Below are positions 35,481 through 44,192 of a DNA stretch of 64,000 bases, piece by piece. The position numbers and the translations under genes were made by a program. The notes beneath the pieces were generated by a model that saw only the letters and a list, made by a program, of their open reading frames with translations, had not been told where the DNA came from and made no database searches. Position 1 is the stretch's first letter. Each line of letters opens with the position of its first letter. Origin of the DNA: a bacterium (GTDB lineage: Bacteria > CAIWAD01); contig JAUIFJ010000019.1 of assembly GCA_030429345.1 (NCBI GenBank), positions 22,532 to 86,531 on the forward strand, given 5' to 3'.

Positions 35481-36293
35481 TCACTCTCCTTCCCTGAGCC
35501 CTTTCGGTCCAGGGCCGGCGAGATCCTTGAGACGGTCCCGGTAGCGGCGGCTGGCAAGGACCTCGCGGCCGCCGCGCAGGCGCAGGAGCATGTCCCCGCG
35601 CCCGAGACTCTCGGCGGATTCGATGGCGTCCAGGCGGACCAGGGCCGAGCGGTGCACCCGGCGGAACTCGGCCGGATTGAGCCGTTCCTCGAGACCGCCC
35701 AGGCTGCTCCGCAGCAGGTGCTGCTCCTTCTCCGTATACAGGCGGACATAATTCCCGTCGGCCTGTGCCAGCAGCAGCCGCTCGCAGTCGATGAAACGGA
35801 TCCTGCCGCGCCCGGGCAGGGCGATGCGCTGGATCCAGTCCAGTCCGCTTTCGTGTTCCAGCACCCGGATCATCCCCAGGACCTCCTGCAGGCCTGCCCC
35901 CTCCGCCGTCGCTCCCCGCGCCAGGCGGACCCGGGCCAGGGCCTGCAGCAGGCGCCGGCGGGTGTAGGGTTTGAGCAGGTAGTCGGTGGCGCAGAGATCG
36001 AAGGCCCGGACGGCGTGGCGATCGTGAGCCGTCACGAAGACCACCTGGGGCGCCTTCCCGCCAGCGCGGGCCAGTTGCTCCGCCAGTTCGATTCCGCTGG
36101 CGCCCGGCATGCGGATGTCCAGGAAGACCAGCTCCGGCGAATGCTGGCGCAGGGCCGCTTCGGCCTCCTCCGCCGAGCCGCACTCGCCGCAGAGGTCCAG
36201 GTCGGCCTCGAGGCGCAGCCAGTTGGAGAGCTTGCGGCGCGCCAGGGGCTCGTCGTCGACGATCAGGCAGCGCATGCGCCCGTCCGGACTCAT
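35481..36293 (-). CDS. LytTR-family response regulator
   Basis: This 270-residue cytoplasmic regulator has a receiver domain (CLIVDDEPLARRKLSNWL, phosphoacceptor aspartate in LVFLDIRMPG, VFVTAHD, YLLKPY) at about residues 8-125. A LytTR DNA-binding domain follows at about 165-262 (LLAQADGNYVRLYTEKEQHL, RRVHRSALVRLDAI). Its ATG at 36293 overlaps the stop of the kinase gene by 4 bp. LytTR regulators bind imperfect direct repeats upstream of target promoters. An open frame continues upstream of 36293 but only as a shadow of the kinase gene. Confidence 0.93.
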   Translation of the reverse strand: MSPDGRMRCLIVDDEPLARRKLSNWLRLEADLDLCGECGSAEEAEAALRQHSPELVFLDIRMPGASGIELAEQLARAGGKAPQVVFVTAHDRHAVRAFDLCATDYLLKPYTRRRLLQALARVRLARGATAEGAGLQEVLGMIRVLEHESGLDWIQRIALPGRGRIRFIDCERLLLAQADGNYVRLYTEKEQHLLRSSLGGLEERLNPAEFRRVHRSALVRLDAIESAESLGRGDMLLRLRGGREVLASRRYRDRLKDLAGPGPKGLREGE

Positions 36294-37426
36294 GCCTCTT
36301 TCGCGGCGGTCCCGAGAACCATCTCCGCCAGCCATTCCTCGCCCTCCTTTTCGCTGCGCAGGGAAGCGCGCGGACCGTACTCCAGTTCCAGCCGCTGGCG
36401 CACGTTGGCCAGGCCCGTCCCGCGGCCGGCCGGCGTCGCGCGCCCTTCTTCCGGCAGGCTGTTGCGGATGCCGATGCGCAGGCCCGCGGAATCCGCCGTG
36501 ACACAGAGCGCGATCCGCCCGGCGCCGCTCCGCTCGCTGATGCCGTGCACGAAGGCATTCTCCACCAGCGGCTGCAGGATCAGCCAGGGGACCTCCTCGT
36601 CCAGGCCTTCCGGATCCACCGCCCAGTCGACGCGCAGGCGGTCGGCAAAACGGACTTCCTCGATCTCCAGATAGGCGCGCGTATACTCCAGTTCGCGGCG
36701 CAGGGGAACGCGCGGCCGCTCCGCGTCCTCCAGCGCGAGCCTCAGGAAGCCCGCCAGGCGCTCGAGCATCTCGTCGGCGGCCACCGGATCCTCCTGCAGG
36801 AGGGCCGAGATCGAGTTCAGCGTGTTGAAGAGGAAATGGGGCTGCAGCTGCATGCGCAGTCCCTGCAGGCGCGCCTCGTCGAGGCGGTGCTGCAGCTCCG
36901 CCTCCCGCTGCTGCTGCGCCAGCACGCGGTGGAACATGCGCCGCGAAGTGATCGCTCCCAGGACGAGCAGATAGACCAGCAGGCCGCGGAAGAGACCGAC
37001 TCCCTGCAGGTAGAACAACTCCAGGCTTTCGCGGGCCGGCTGCCAGAAGGCGCGCGGGTCCTCGACGATCCACCAGCGTTTCAACTGGATCACGAAGGTC
37101 AGAAGCAGCAGGGTCAGCGCGTAGACCGCCAGGGGCAGGAGCAGGGCCGCGAGGGCATGCAGCACGACCCGTCCGACACGACCTGTGGACGCAGCCTCCA
37201 GGCGCGGCAGCAGCAGCTCGAGCGCGCGATAGCCGCAGGCCCAGCCGATCCAGTAGAGTTCCACGTTCATCAGCTCGCCCAGGAAGGCCATGTCCCAGCC
37301 GCGCAGGCGGGAAACGGCCTCCCAGTAGAGCGGCGGCACCAGTCCCAGGAGCAGGGCCACGCCCAGCACCTTGTGGAAGGGGGTCAGGGGAACCGCCGTA
37401 TACCCGGCGGCGTTGCCGTGTGACAT
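36290..37426 (-). CDS. LytS-type sensor histidine kinase
   Basis: This 378-residue membrane kinase has about four to five hydrophobic segments in residues 20-170 and no obvious extracellular sensor. The His_kinase box is QLQPHFLFNTLNSI (near residue 197), and the ATP-binding N box is LVENAFVHG, with a G-rich loop GRGTGLANVRQRLELEYG. It is coupled to the LytTR regulator by a 4-bp overlap. It begins 6 bp after the stop of the secreted beta-helix gene at 37433, so the three genes are probably one transcript. Confidence 0.92.
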   Translation of the reverse strand: MSHGNAAGYTAVPLTPFHKVLGVALLLGLVPPLYWEAVSRLRGWDMAFLGELMNVELYWIGWACGYRALELLLPRLEAASTGRVGRVVLHALAALLLPLAVYALTLLLLTFVIQLKRWWIVEDPRAFWQPARESLELFYLQGVGLFRGLLVYLLVLGAITSRRMFHRVLAQQQREAELQHRLDEARLQGLRMQLQPHFLFNTLNSISALLQEDPVAADEMLERLAGFLRLALEDAERPRVPLRRELEYTRAYLEIEEVRFADRLRVDWAVDPEGLDEEVPWLILQPLVENAFVHGISERSGAGRIALCVTADSAGLRIGIRNSLPEEGRATPAGRGTGLANVRQRLELEYGPRASLRSEKEGEEWLAEMVLGTAAKEA

Positions 37427-37432
37427 GGCGCT

Positions 37433-39160
37433 CTACTTCAGCAGGAGGACCTTTCGGCGCGCCACCTGCGCGCCGCTCGCGAGCTCAAGGTAGTAGATGC
37501 CGGAGGACAGGCCCAGCCCCTCCAGCTGTCGACGGTGCCCTCCGGCGGGCAGGCCGCCCTCGAAGAGGCGCAGCACGCGGCGTCCGCGAATGTCGTACAG
37601 GTCCAGGCGGACCTTCCCGGGGCGCGCCAGGGAGAAATGCACGCCGGCGGAGGAATTGAAGGGATTGGGACGCACCGGCTCCAGGCGGAAACCGTCGGGC
37701 CTGGCTGCGGCGGACAGCGAAACGAGGGCGTTGCCTGTCACACGGAAGGACAAGGGCCCCTCTCCGGGGGGAGTGGTATGGAGCACGACCTCGGCATCCA
37801 GCGGGCCTTCCTCCGCGGGTCGCCAGACCAGGTCCAGTTCGCGCCTCTCGAAGGGAGCGACCGGAAAGGGGAATTCAGCGCGCACCTCCAGCCCTTCACC
37901 GCTGCCGTAGAAGACCTCCACCGAGTCGACGCTCTGTGTGACACTTCCCAGGCTCGACAGGGGCTGGGCGGCCTGTGTCGAGTCCCCCGCCGCGAGGGTC
38001 CCCAGCTGCAGATCCTCCCCAAGGCCGGAGAAGCCGCTCAGCGCGAAGGCGGGCAGAAGGGCCGCTCCCGGACCGCCGTATACTCCGGCGTCGCAGGCCA
38101 GGCTGCCGAGAGCGGGTGGAAGCGGCTCTCCGGGCAGGTCCGGATGCTCCGCGTCCTCGCAGGCGGAATCCGCGCCCAGATCGACGGCTGGCGAGGCGGG
38201 CAGGCTCAGCAGCCGGCCGCCGTCCTGGAAGAGCGGGGCCGCGTCCGTGTTCGGCCCGGACCAGCCGCCTTCGACCAGGTTGTACTCCCCCGTGATCCCG
38301 CTGCCGGGCCCGATGGCGCGCAGGGCGTGCAGCGAGGGGCTGCGTCCCGTGTTGGCCCAGACGATGTTGTGTCGCAGTAGCGCGCGGCAGTTCCAGGCAA
38401 GGACCGCGGCCCCGCTGCCGGACGGCGTCGAGCCCTGTCCCAGGCTGCGGTTGCCGATGAAGAGGTTGTGCTCGATGAGGCTCTCCTCCCCGTCGCCCCA
38501 GAGCAGCATCGCCCCGCCGCCGCCGTAGGCGTCGCTTTCGTTGTCCACGAAGATGTTGTGGCGGAAGATTCCTGCGCAGCCGTTGGTGACGATGCCGCCG
38601 CCGTAGTGCCCGCGGTTGCCGATCACCAGGTTGTGTTCGACGAGCGGCGCCCCGTCGCTGAACTGCATCGCCCCGCCGCCGTTGCAGAAGGTGGACCAGG
38701 CATCGCTCTGGATCACATTGTCACGGAAGATGTTCCAGCGCACGGTGGGCTCGCCGGCACGGGCGTATACGCCTCCGCCCTCGCGGCAGTTGGCGGTCAT
38801 CCTCGTCCCCGCGCCTCCGGTGACGGTGAAGCCGACCAGCTCGGCCCCGTTGTCCTCGCCGGAAAGGAAACTGACCGTCGACTGGCTGTCCGGATCCGCC
38901 GCCTGGCTGCCGTCGAGCACCGTGTTCTCCAGATGCTCCAGGTCGCCGTCGAGCACGAAATGGCTTGCCAGCACCACGGCCTCGCCGCGAAAGCGCAGGG
39001 TTTCGTAGTAGTGCCCCGGGGCCACCAGCACCGTGTCTCCCGCCTGCGCCTGGTCGAGGGCGGCCTGCACGGTCGGCTCTTCGGCAGGCACCTGCCATTG
39101 CAGGGCGGAAGCCGGAAGGGCGGCGCCGAGGAGGATCAGAAGGGTCGAAGTGAGTGTCAT
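37433..39160 (-). CDS. Secreted right-handed beta-helix protein with sorting domain
   Basis: This 575-residue protein has a signal peptide (MTLTSTLLILLGAALPASA). It opens with the beta-helix start VPAEEPTVQAALDQAQAGDTVLVAPGHYY, close to that of the 807-residue protein. Repeated N-N-x-G-x-G-G-I units (HYGGGIVTNGCAGIFRHNIF) build the helix to about residue 310. A linker with a strand-rich domain follows, then the sorting domain near residue 493 (VRPNPFNSSA, SSGIYYLEL), ending RKVLLLK. It is the first gene of a likely operon with the LytS/LytTR pair, which might therefore monitor or control it; that is inference. Confidence 0.86.
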   Translation of the reverse strand: MTLTSTLLILLGAALPASALQWQVPAEEPTVQAALDQAQAGDTVLVAPGHYYETLRFRGEAVVLASHFVLDGDLEHLENTVLDGSQAADPDSQSTVSFLSGEDNGAELVGFTVTGGAGTRMTANCREGGGVYARAGEPTVRWNIFRDNVIQSDAWSTFCNGGGAMQFSDGAPLVEHNLVIGNRGHYGGGIVTNGCAGIFRHNIFVDNESDAYGGGGAMLLWGDGEESLIEHNLFIGNRSLGQGSTPSGSGAAVLAWNCRALLRHNIVWANTGRSPSLHALRAIGPGSGITGEYNLVEGGWSGPNTDAAPLFQDGGRLLSLPASPAVDLGADSACEDAEHPDLPGEPLPPALGSLACDAGVYGGPGAALLPAFALSGFSGLGEDLQLGTLAAGDSTQAAQPLSSLGSVTQSVDSVEVFYGSGEGLEVRAEFPFPVAPFERRELDLVWRPAEEGPLDAEVVLHTTPPGEGPLSFRVTGNALVSLSAAARPDGFRLEPVRPNPFNSSAGVHFSLARPGKVRLDLYDIRGRRVLRLFEGGLPAGGHRRQLEGLGLSSGIYYLELASGAQVARRKVLLLK

Positions 39161-39312
39161 GCGTACTCCGGATTGCGGGACCGGGCACTCGCCCGGTGCC
39201 GGAGACTAGGAAGGGCGCGGCAGGGACCGCCAGTTTTTTGGTGCGAACGGGATCCGGGACGGGACGAATGCGGACTCCGTCAAGCCTGCGCCCGATTCCC
39301 GATTGCCGAATG

Positions 39313-39339
39313 CCGCGGGCAATCCTAGCTTGCCCGCGG
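39313..39339. promoter_or_regulatory. Perfect hairpin just upstream of the 691-residue lipoprotein gene
   Basis: CCGCGGGCAA and TTGCCCGCGG pair around a seven-base loop, ending 19 bases before the ATG at 39359. It could be an operator or an mRNA stem close to the ribosome site. No T tract follows. Confidence 0.45.
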
Positions 39340-39358
39340 GTTCCAGTCAGGATCATTC

Positions 39359-41434
39359 ATGCCATCCACCACCGATTCCGCCCCTTCACCGGGAAGCTCC
39401 CTTTCCGCCGGACACAGAGCATCCGGCCGCATCGGCTCCGCCCTGGCCCTGGCCTGTCTGCTCTTCGCCTGCGACTACAGCGACGAAGAGCCCTCCTTCG
39501 CCGGGCCTGCGGGGGATCCGCCTGTGGCGCGGCTCAGCATTGATCCTCCCTGCGGAGTACCGGGAACCCTCTTCAGCCTGGACGCCTCGGCCTCCAGCGA
39601 TGACCTCACGGCCGACGAGGAGCTCCGGTTCCGATTCGACCTGGACGGCGACGGCAGCTGGGACACGCCCTGGGCTTCCGAAGCGGTCCATGCCTTCATG
39701 TGTGTGACACCGACGGAAAGCGCCCGACTGGCGGTCCGGGACGCCGGGGGCCAGGTCGGCGTGATGCACTTCGCACTTGGCCAGGCCGAGGTCCTGCCGG
39801 ACCTGGAGCTGGAGCTGCTGCAAACGGGTCTGCTGCCCTTCAACGGGGATCCGCAAGGCTCTGCCGTCTTCGAGACCGCGATCCTCCTGCACAACCACGG
39901 CGCACTGGCGCGGAACACGCTTTCCCTGCCGTACGTGGATGTATACCGCAATGGCGGCGATGACCTGCTGGGACGCATTCCCTGCGTTGCAACACAGGGT
40001 CTACAGGAATGGCCAGGGCTGGTGCAGGCCGGGGGAAGCCGGGCCCTGCTCCTGCGCACGCAGGCCGACAACGGTGTGACACTTCCCTGCGTCGAAGGCC
40101 TTGCCTGGCGGCTGCCGCTGTTCCACGAAGGATGTCATACAGGCATCGAACTCGAGGGACAATGGGACATGCCCGCCGCCCCTCCCGCGCAGGGGCTGCA
40201 AATGGAGATCGGGAACCTCTCCTGGACCTACCCCACTCTCCACACGGGAAGCGCCTACGGTCTGCTGAGCGCGCAGATCCGGCTGCTCAACAACGGCCCT
40301 TCGCGGATCGAGGGCCTCTCCTTCCGCACGGCGAGGCTGTACCCCCGGGACGACTACGGGGCCGGCCGCAGCTTTCGCGTGATCCACGGCGAGGACCCCT
40401 TCAGCGGGGCGCTGGAACCGGGGGAGGAACGCCTGCTCGAGGTGCGAACGGCCGAGAGCCTCTTGCTGGATTTCGAATGCGAGCGGGACTGGCTGATCGA
40501 GATGCCCCTCTGGCAGGGCCATTGCAGCACGGAACGGCGGGTCGAAGGCATCGCCCTGGCGGGCAGCAGCGCCGCCCTGCAGGTGGATGTGCTGCAAACG
40601 CGCCTGATGCTTTCGCCCTCCTCCGCTTTTCTCATCGAGCTGGACCTGGTCCTGGAAAATCCGCTGAACGAGGAACTGGACGCCCTGCAGCTGATGGCCT
40701 TCCTGGATGCCGAAGGAGTCCCCGACTGGGAAACGTCCTTGCTGCTTTCCAGGCCCGATGGCACACGGCCCTCCTTGATGGGGGGCCAACGGGACACCTT
40801 GCGCCTGCACAGCGAAACCTTCCAAGCGAGCGTCGATTCGCACGATGTGCTCTCGCTGAGACTCTGGGGCCTGCATCGTGGCTGCCCGCTGGACCTGCAG
40901 GGAGCGGAACCCATGCAGTTGTCCTTCGTGGGCTACGGAGGCGAAACCCCCGACGAGGCCGTCTGGATCCAGCCCTTCGACGAGCCGAGCGGGTGGCCGC
41001 AGCAGAGCTACTTCACTCTGCTGGGAAACACCTTCTCGTTCCACAATTTCTTCGAGAACGCTTCCGGCTTCCCGCCTTGCTGCGGCAGCGATTCGACCTG
41101 CGAATGGGAGTATCAGTATACGGCGGGAAAGGATGTCTTCTACCGCTTCGAACTCTCCCGGCACCAGCATCTGGCCATCGAGCTTCGCTCGCATCAACAG
41201 GAGTTCTTTCCCGTGGGAGTACTGATGGACAGCCTGGGCACCGTCTTCCGCAGCTTCATCGGGAGCACCGAACTGCTCTATCCGGAAGCCGGCAGGTACC
41301 TGATCGGCGTCGACGGCACGACCGGCACCTACCACTGCACGAGCAGCAACGGTTCCGTCTACGAAGAGAACTACCTCGCTTCGGGACCATTCAACCTGAC
41401 CTTCCGGCCGGCAATCCCCATCGTCGCCCCTTGA
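39359..41434 (+). CDS. Large lipoprotein with PKD-like domain
   Basis: This 691-residue protein has a lipoprotein signal with lipobox LLFAC, cysteine 38, after an unusually long polar N-region. An N-terminal PKD-like domain follows (PPVARLSIDPPCGVPGTLFSLDASASSD...). Residues ~130-520 contain strand-rich units separated by conserved cysteines (CVEGLAWRLPLFHEGC, CERDWLIEMPLWQGHC, CPLDLQG), a repeated pattern of about 130 residues. The last 130 residues resemble a PPC-type domain (DVFYRFELSRHQHLAIELRS). There is no PNPFN sorting domain. AGGAT seven bases upstream supports the start. Function unknown. Confidence 0.8.
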   Translation: MPSTTDSAPSPGSSLSAGHRASGRIGSALALACLLFACDYSDEEPSFAGPAGDPPVARLSIDPPCGVPGTLFSLDASASSDDLTADEELRFRFDLDGDGSWDTPWASEAVHAFMCVTPTESARLAVRDAGGQVGVMHFALGQAEVLPDLELELLQTGLLPFNGDPQGSAVFETAILLHNHGALARNTLSLPYVDVYRNGGDDLLGRIPCVATQGLQEWPGLVQAGGSRALLLRTQADNGVTLPCVEGLAWRLPLFHEGCHTGIELEGQWDMPAAPPAQGLQMEIGNLSWTYPTLHTGSAYGLLSAQIRLLNNGPSRIEGLSFRTARLYPRDDYGAGRSFRVIHGEDPFSGALEPGEERLLEVRTAESLLLDFECERDWLIEMPLWQGHCSTERRVEGIALAGSSAALQVDVLQTRLMLSPSSAFLIELDLVLENPLNEELDALQLMAFLDAEGVPDWETSLLLSRPDGTRPSLMGGQRDTLRLHSETFQASVDSHDVLSLRLWGLHRGCPLDLQGAEPMQLSFVGYGGETPDEAVWIQPFDEPSGWPQQSYFTLLGNTFSFHNFFENASGFPPCCGSDSTCEWEYQYTAGKDVFYRFELSRHQHLAIELRSHQQEFFPVGVLMDSLGTVFRSFIGSTELLYPEAGRYLIGVDGTTGTYHCTSSNGSVYEENYLASGPFNLTFRPAIPIVAP

Positions 41435-41443
41435 AGCAAAAGG

Positions 41444-41573
41444 CCTCACGCAGAGACGCAGAGGCGCGGAAAGAGGTTCTTCTCTCCGCGCCTCCGCGTC
41501 TCTGCGTGAGAACTCTTCTCTTAGAAACTCTCCGTGTTTTCCGTCTTCCCCGTGCGCACCGTGCGAATTCTTA
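41444..41573. repeat. Modular palindrome copy e, ends in the SPOR-gene stop
   Basis: Inner arms CTCACGCAGAGACGCAGAGG and CTCCGCGTCTCTGCGTGAG surround a short loop, then a right outer arm ending GTGCGAATTCTTA. On the minus strand the terminal TAA is the stop codon of the SPOR lipoprotein. Confidence 0.8.
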
Positions 41574-42095
41574 CTCTTCCCGCATCGCCAGCACCACCCA
41601 GGCCTTGCCATACCCCAGGCGCCGGGCCCGGTGCTTTAAGCGCTCAGCCGCCTCCCTGGCGGCGAAGAAGCCGACGCGGATCTTGTAGTTGGGAGCATCC
41701 CAGACCATTTCCACCGGGTGATCCGGAAAGAGCAGCAGGGCCTGGGCCTGCACTTCCTGGGCCGCTTCCAGCTTGCGCCCGGAATGGATCTGCACCTGGA
41801 AGCCCTCGCGGGGCAGGGCGTTGGGCTGCTCCTGGTTGAGGGAGTCCGGCATAGCGGCCAGGGTGTCGGCGGGAAGCGCTTGCCCGACCGGGGCATGACT
41901 CTCCCGCAAGGGGAGCAGGATCTCGTCTTCCGGCAGCAGCAGCGGATCATAGTCCTCCACCGGCGCCTGGGCCAGGCTGTCGGCGGGCGGCTGGGCATCC
42001 GGGTCCGGCGGCACGGCAGGAGTCATGCAGCTGGCAAGGAAAAGCAGCAGAAGGAAGACAAAAGCGGGAAGGCGATGCATGGGAATCCAATCCAT
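41571..42095 (-). CDS. SPOR-domain lipoprotein
   Basis: This 174-residue protein has a lipoprotein signal (AFVFLLLLFLASC) followed by an acidic, proline-rich linker. A C-terminal SPOR domain lies at about residues 98-172 (FQVQIHSGRKLEAAQEVQAQ, YKIRVGFFAAREAAERLKHR). SPOR domains bind septal peptidoglycan stripped of stem peptides, so a role at the division site or in lytic-transglycosylase control is likely. A second ATG at 42080 gives a shorter start and equally good signal peptide. The stop codon is the edge of a palindromic repeat. Confidence 0.85.
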   Translation of the reverse strand: MDWIPMHRLPAFVFLLLLFLASCMTPAVPPDPDAQPPADSLAQAPVEDYDPLLLPEDEILLPLRESHAPVGQALPADTLAAMPDSLNQEQPNALPREGFQVQIHSGRKLEAAQEVQAQALLLFPDHPVEMVWDAPNYKIRVGFFAAREAAERLKHRARRLGYGKAWVVLAMREE

Positions 42096-42197
42096 CTTCA
42101 GGGTTCAGTAACAGTTCTGGAAGGTAGGATTCTCCCGTCTGTGCTACAGGCAGATGCCGGACAATGCGCCGGGAACCACCACCAGGATTCCACTAAA

Positions 42198-42848
42198 CGC
42201 CCCCACCAGGGGGCGACAGACCGATAGCCCCGGCTTCAGTCCGGGGCGGCGTAGGATCAGGACGCCACGGTACCGATGCGGCGCAAGGTCGGGGCACCAT
42301 GTTGCCGGTGCCGCACCGCCGTTGCGGATGAATCGTCACCGTGTGGGCAAACCGCCGTCGTGGGGCGAACCGACGCCGTGGTGCGAATCACCATCGCGGG
42401 TGCGAACCGCCATCGCGGGGACGAACCGCCGCCGTGTGGGCAAACCGACGCCGTGGTGCGAATCACCATCGCGGGCCGAATCACCACCGCGTTGGCGAAC
42501 CGCAATCGCGGGGCGAACCGACGTTGCGAATGAACCGCCACCGCGTGGAGGAACCGCCGCCGTGGGGCGAACCGCAATCGCGGGACGAACCGCCGTTGCG
42601 GATGAACCGTCACCGCGTTGGCGAACCGCCGCCGTGGGGCGAATCACCATCGCGGGTGCGAACCGCCATCGCGGGGACGAACCGCCGCCGTGGGGCGAAC
42701 CGCAATCGCGGGACGAACCGCTGTTGCGGATGAACCGCCGTCGTGTGGGCGAATCACCATCGCGGGGGCGAACCGCCGCCGTGGTGCGAACCGTCGCCCC
42801 GGACTGAAGCCCGGGGCTATCGTTCCTGCCCCCTGCGGGAGCAATTAT
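42198..42848. repeat. Satellite-carrying element 1
   Basis: The head has hairpin CGCCCCCACCAGGGGGCG (42198-42215), ACAGACCGATAG and a CCCCGG..CCGGGG hairpin (42228-42246). A 75-bp unique stretch follows. From about 42320 to 42796 runs an array of 18-bp units of the type GGCGAACCGCCGCCGTGG, with variants. The tail is the same hairpin in reverse (42797-42816), CTATCGTT and a second small hairpin. Head and tail are inverted copies, so the element has transposon-like ends. Open frames inside are in all registers and reflect the 18-bp period, not genes. Confidence 0.8.
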
Positions 42849-42956
42849 CCGAAGCGGACATTCCTCGATTGGATAGCATGGGTCGCATTGGCCGCAGGCC
42901 CGCGCCGAAGGAATCCCAGAGAACCACCTCACAATCGAACCATCACCAGCATTCCA

Positions 42957-43272
42957 ATAATCGCCCCCACCAGGGGGCGACAGACCGATAGCCCCGGGCT
43001 TCAGTCCGGGGCGGCGTAGGATCAGGACGCCACGGTACCGATGCGGCGTAAGGTCGGGGCACCATTTTGCCGGTGCCGAACCGACGTTGCGAATGAACCG
43101 CCACCGCGTGGAGGAACCACCATCGCGGGGGCGAACCGCAATCGCGGGGGCGAACCGACGCCGTCGGGGCGAACCGCAATCGCAGGGCGAACCGCCGCCG
43201 TGGTGCGAACCGCAATCGCGGGGGCGAACCGCCGCCGTGGTGCGAACCGTCGCCCCGGACTGAAGCCCGGGG
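42957..43272. repeat. Satellite-carrying element 2, with truncated third unit
   Basis: The head at 42957-43011 repeats that of element 1 (distance 764 bp). The array (about 43080-43252) has the same 18-bp unit but is shorter, and the hairpin CCCCGGACTGAAGCCCGGGG is at 43253-43272. Bases 43273-43345 repeat the head-internal stretch (CGGCGTAGGATCAGG..) in degenerate form, as if a third unit began there. The whole gap 42096-43439 contains no gene I can support. Confidence 0.8.
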
Positions 43273-43439
43273 CGGCGTAGGATCAGGGCGATTTGATGCC
43301 GGGGGCGGTGTGTAGTCGGGATACCATGTTACCGGGGCGGCGTATCCATGGCCACAATGCCGGGTAATTTTCATTTGGGGTTCGTTCGGTATTGCCAGAT
43401 CGGCGAATCCCAGGCCGCAGGGCGCGGGTGTGCCCTCGA

Positions 43440-44192
43440 TCAGGGTTCGACGACCTTCGCGCCGCCGGGAGGGCACCAGCCCTCGCGGCCATCGGGCAGG
43501 CGCAGGCTGAGCCATTCGCCGCTGCGGCGATCGACGGCCAGCGTGGTGCCCTCGTGCAGGTCGAAGAGGGCCTCGGCATCGACCAGCGGAGCCCCCAGCA
43601 GGGTGACCTGGGGAGCCACGATCACCGCTTCGCGGTTCTGCTCGCGCACGCGGACCTGCAGGGCCAGCAGAAGCAGCAGCAGCAAGCCCAGCGAAGCTCC
43701 GGTCCAGGTCCCCGCCAGCAGGATCGGCCGGGAGCTGAAGCTCAGCCTGGCCAGGCGCAGGCTCAGGCAAAGGGAGGCCAGCGCCACCGCCAGCAGCAGG
43801 CCGAGAGCCAGCATGTTCGGCGGCAGGCTCCACAGCAGGCGATCCAGGGCGTCCCAGAGGGCCAGCCGCGGAGCCGGTTCCAGGCGATCTTCCTGCAGGC
43901 CGGCGGCGATCTCCAGGTTCTTGCGCACATCGCGGTCAAAGGGGGCATGGAGCGCGGCTCGCTTCCACCACCAGACCGCCTCGCCCAGTTCTCCCTGGCG
44001 GAATCGGGCATTGCCCAGGTTGTAATAGAGCTCCAGGCCGGCGTAGCCCTCGTCGACCAGACCTTCCCAGGCGGCAATCGCGCCGTCATAGTCCCCGGCG
44101 GAATAGGCCTGGTTGCCGGCCTCGAAGTCCTCCGCGGCGATAGCGCGGAAAACGCTGAGCAGCAGCAAGATCCCCGTGAAGAAGGTTCTCAT
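43440..44192 (-). CDS. batE: BatE-like TPR/SH3 membrane protein
   Basis: This 250-residue protein has a signal peptide, two TPR units (NQAYSAGDYDGAIAAWEGL, ELYYNLGNARFRQGELGEAV), two hydrophobic segments near residues 120-180 and a C-terminal SH3-like unit (GTTLAVDRRSGEWLSLRLPDGREGW). This matches BatE, the last gene of Bacteroides aerotolerance operons. It overlaps batD by 4 bp. Bat proteins have been linked to oxygen tolerance and envelope integrity in other bacteria; the mechanism is unclear. Confidence 0.82.
   Translation of the reverse strand: MRTFFTGILLLLSVFRAIAAEDFEAGNQAYSAGDYDGAIAAWEGLVDEGYAGLELYYNLGNARFRQGELGEAVWWWKRAALHAPFDRDVRKNLEIAAGLQEDRLEPAPRLALWDALDRLLWSLPPNMLALGLLLAVALASLCLSLRLARLSFSSRPILLAGTWTGASLGLLLLLLLALQVRVREQNREAVIVAPQVTLLGAPLVDAEALFDLHEGTTLAVDRRSGEWLSLRLPDGREGWCPPGGAKVVEP

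Noticed and set aside
42300-42796. Array considered as a CRISPR
   Set aside because: Units are contiguous 18-mers with scattered variation and no unique spacers of constant length; no cas genes.
42300-43270. Long open frames with repeats such as NRRRGA on both strands
   Set aside because: The 18-bp period keeps several frames open at once; no signal peptide, ribosome site or non-repeat part supports a protein.
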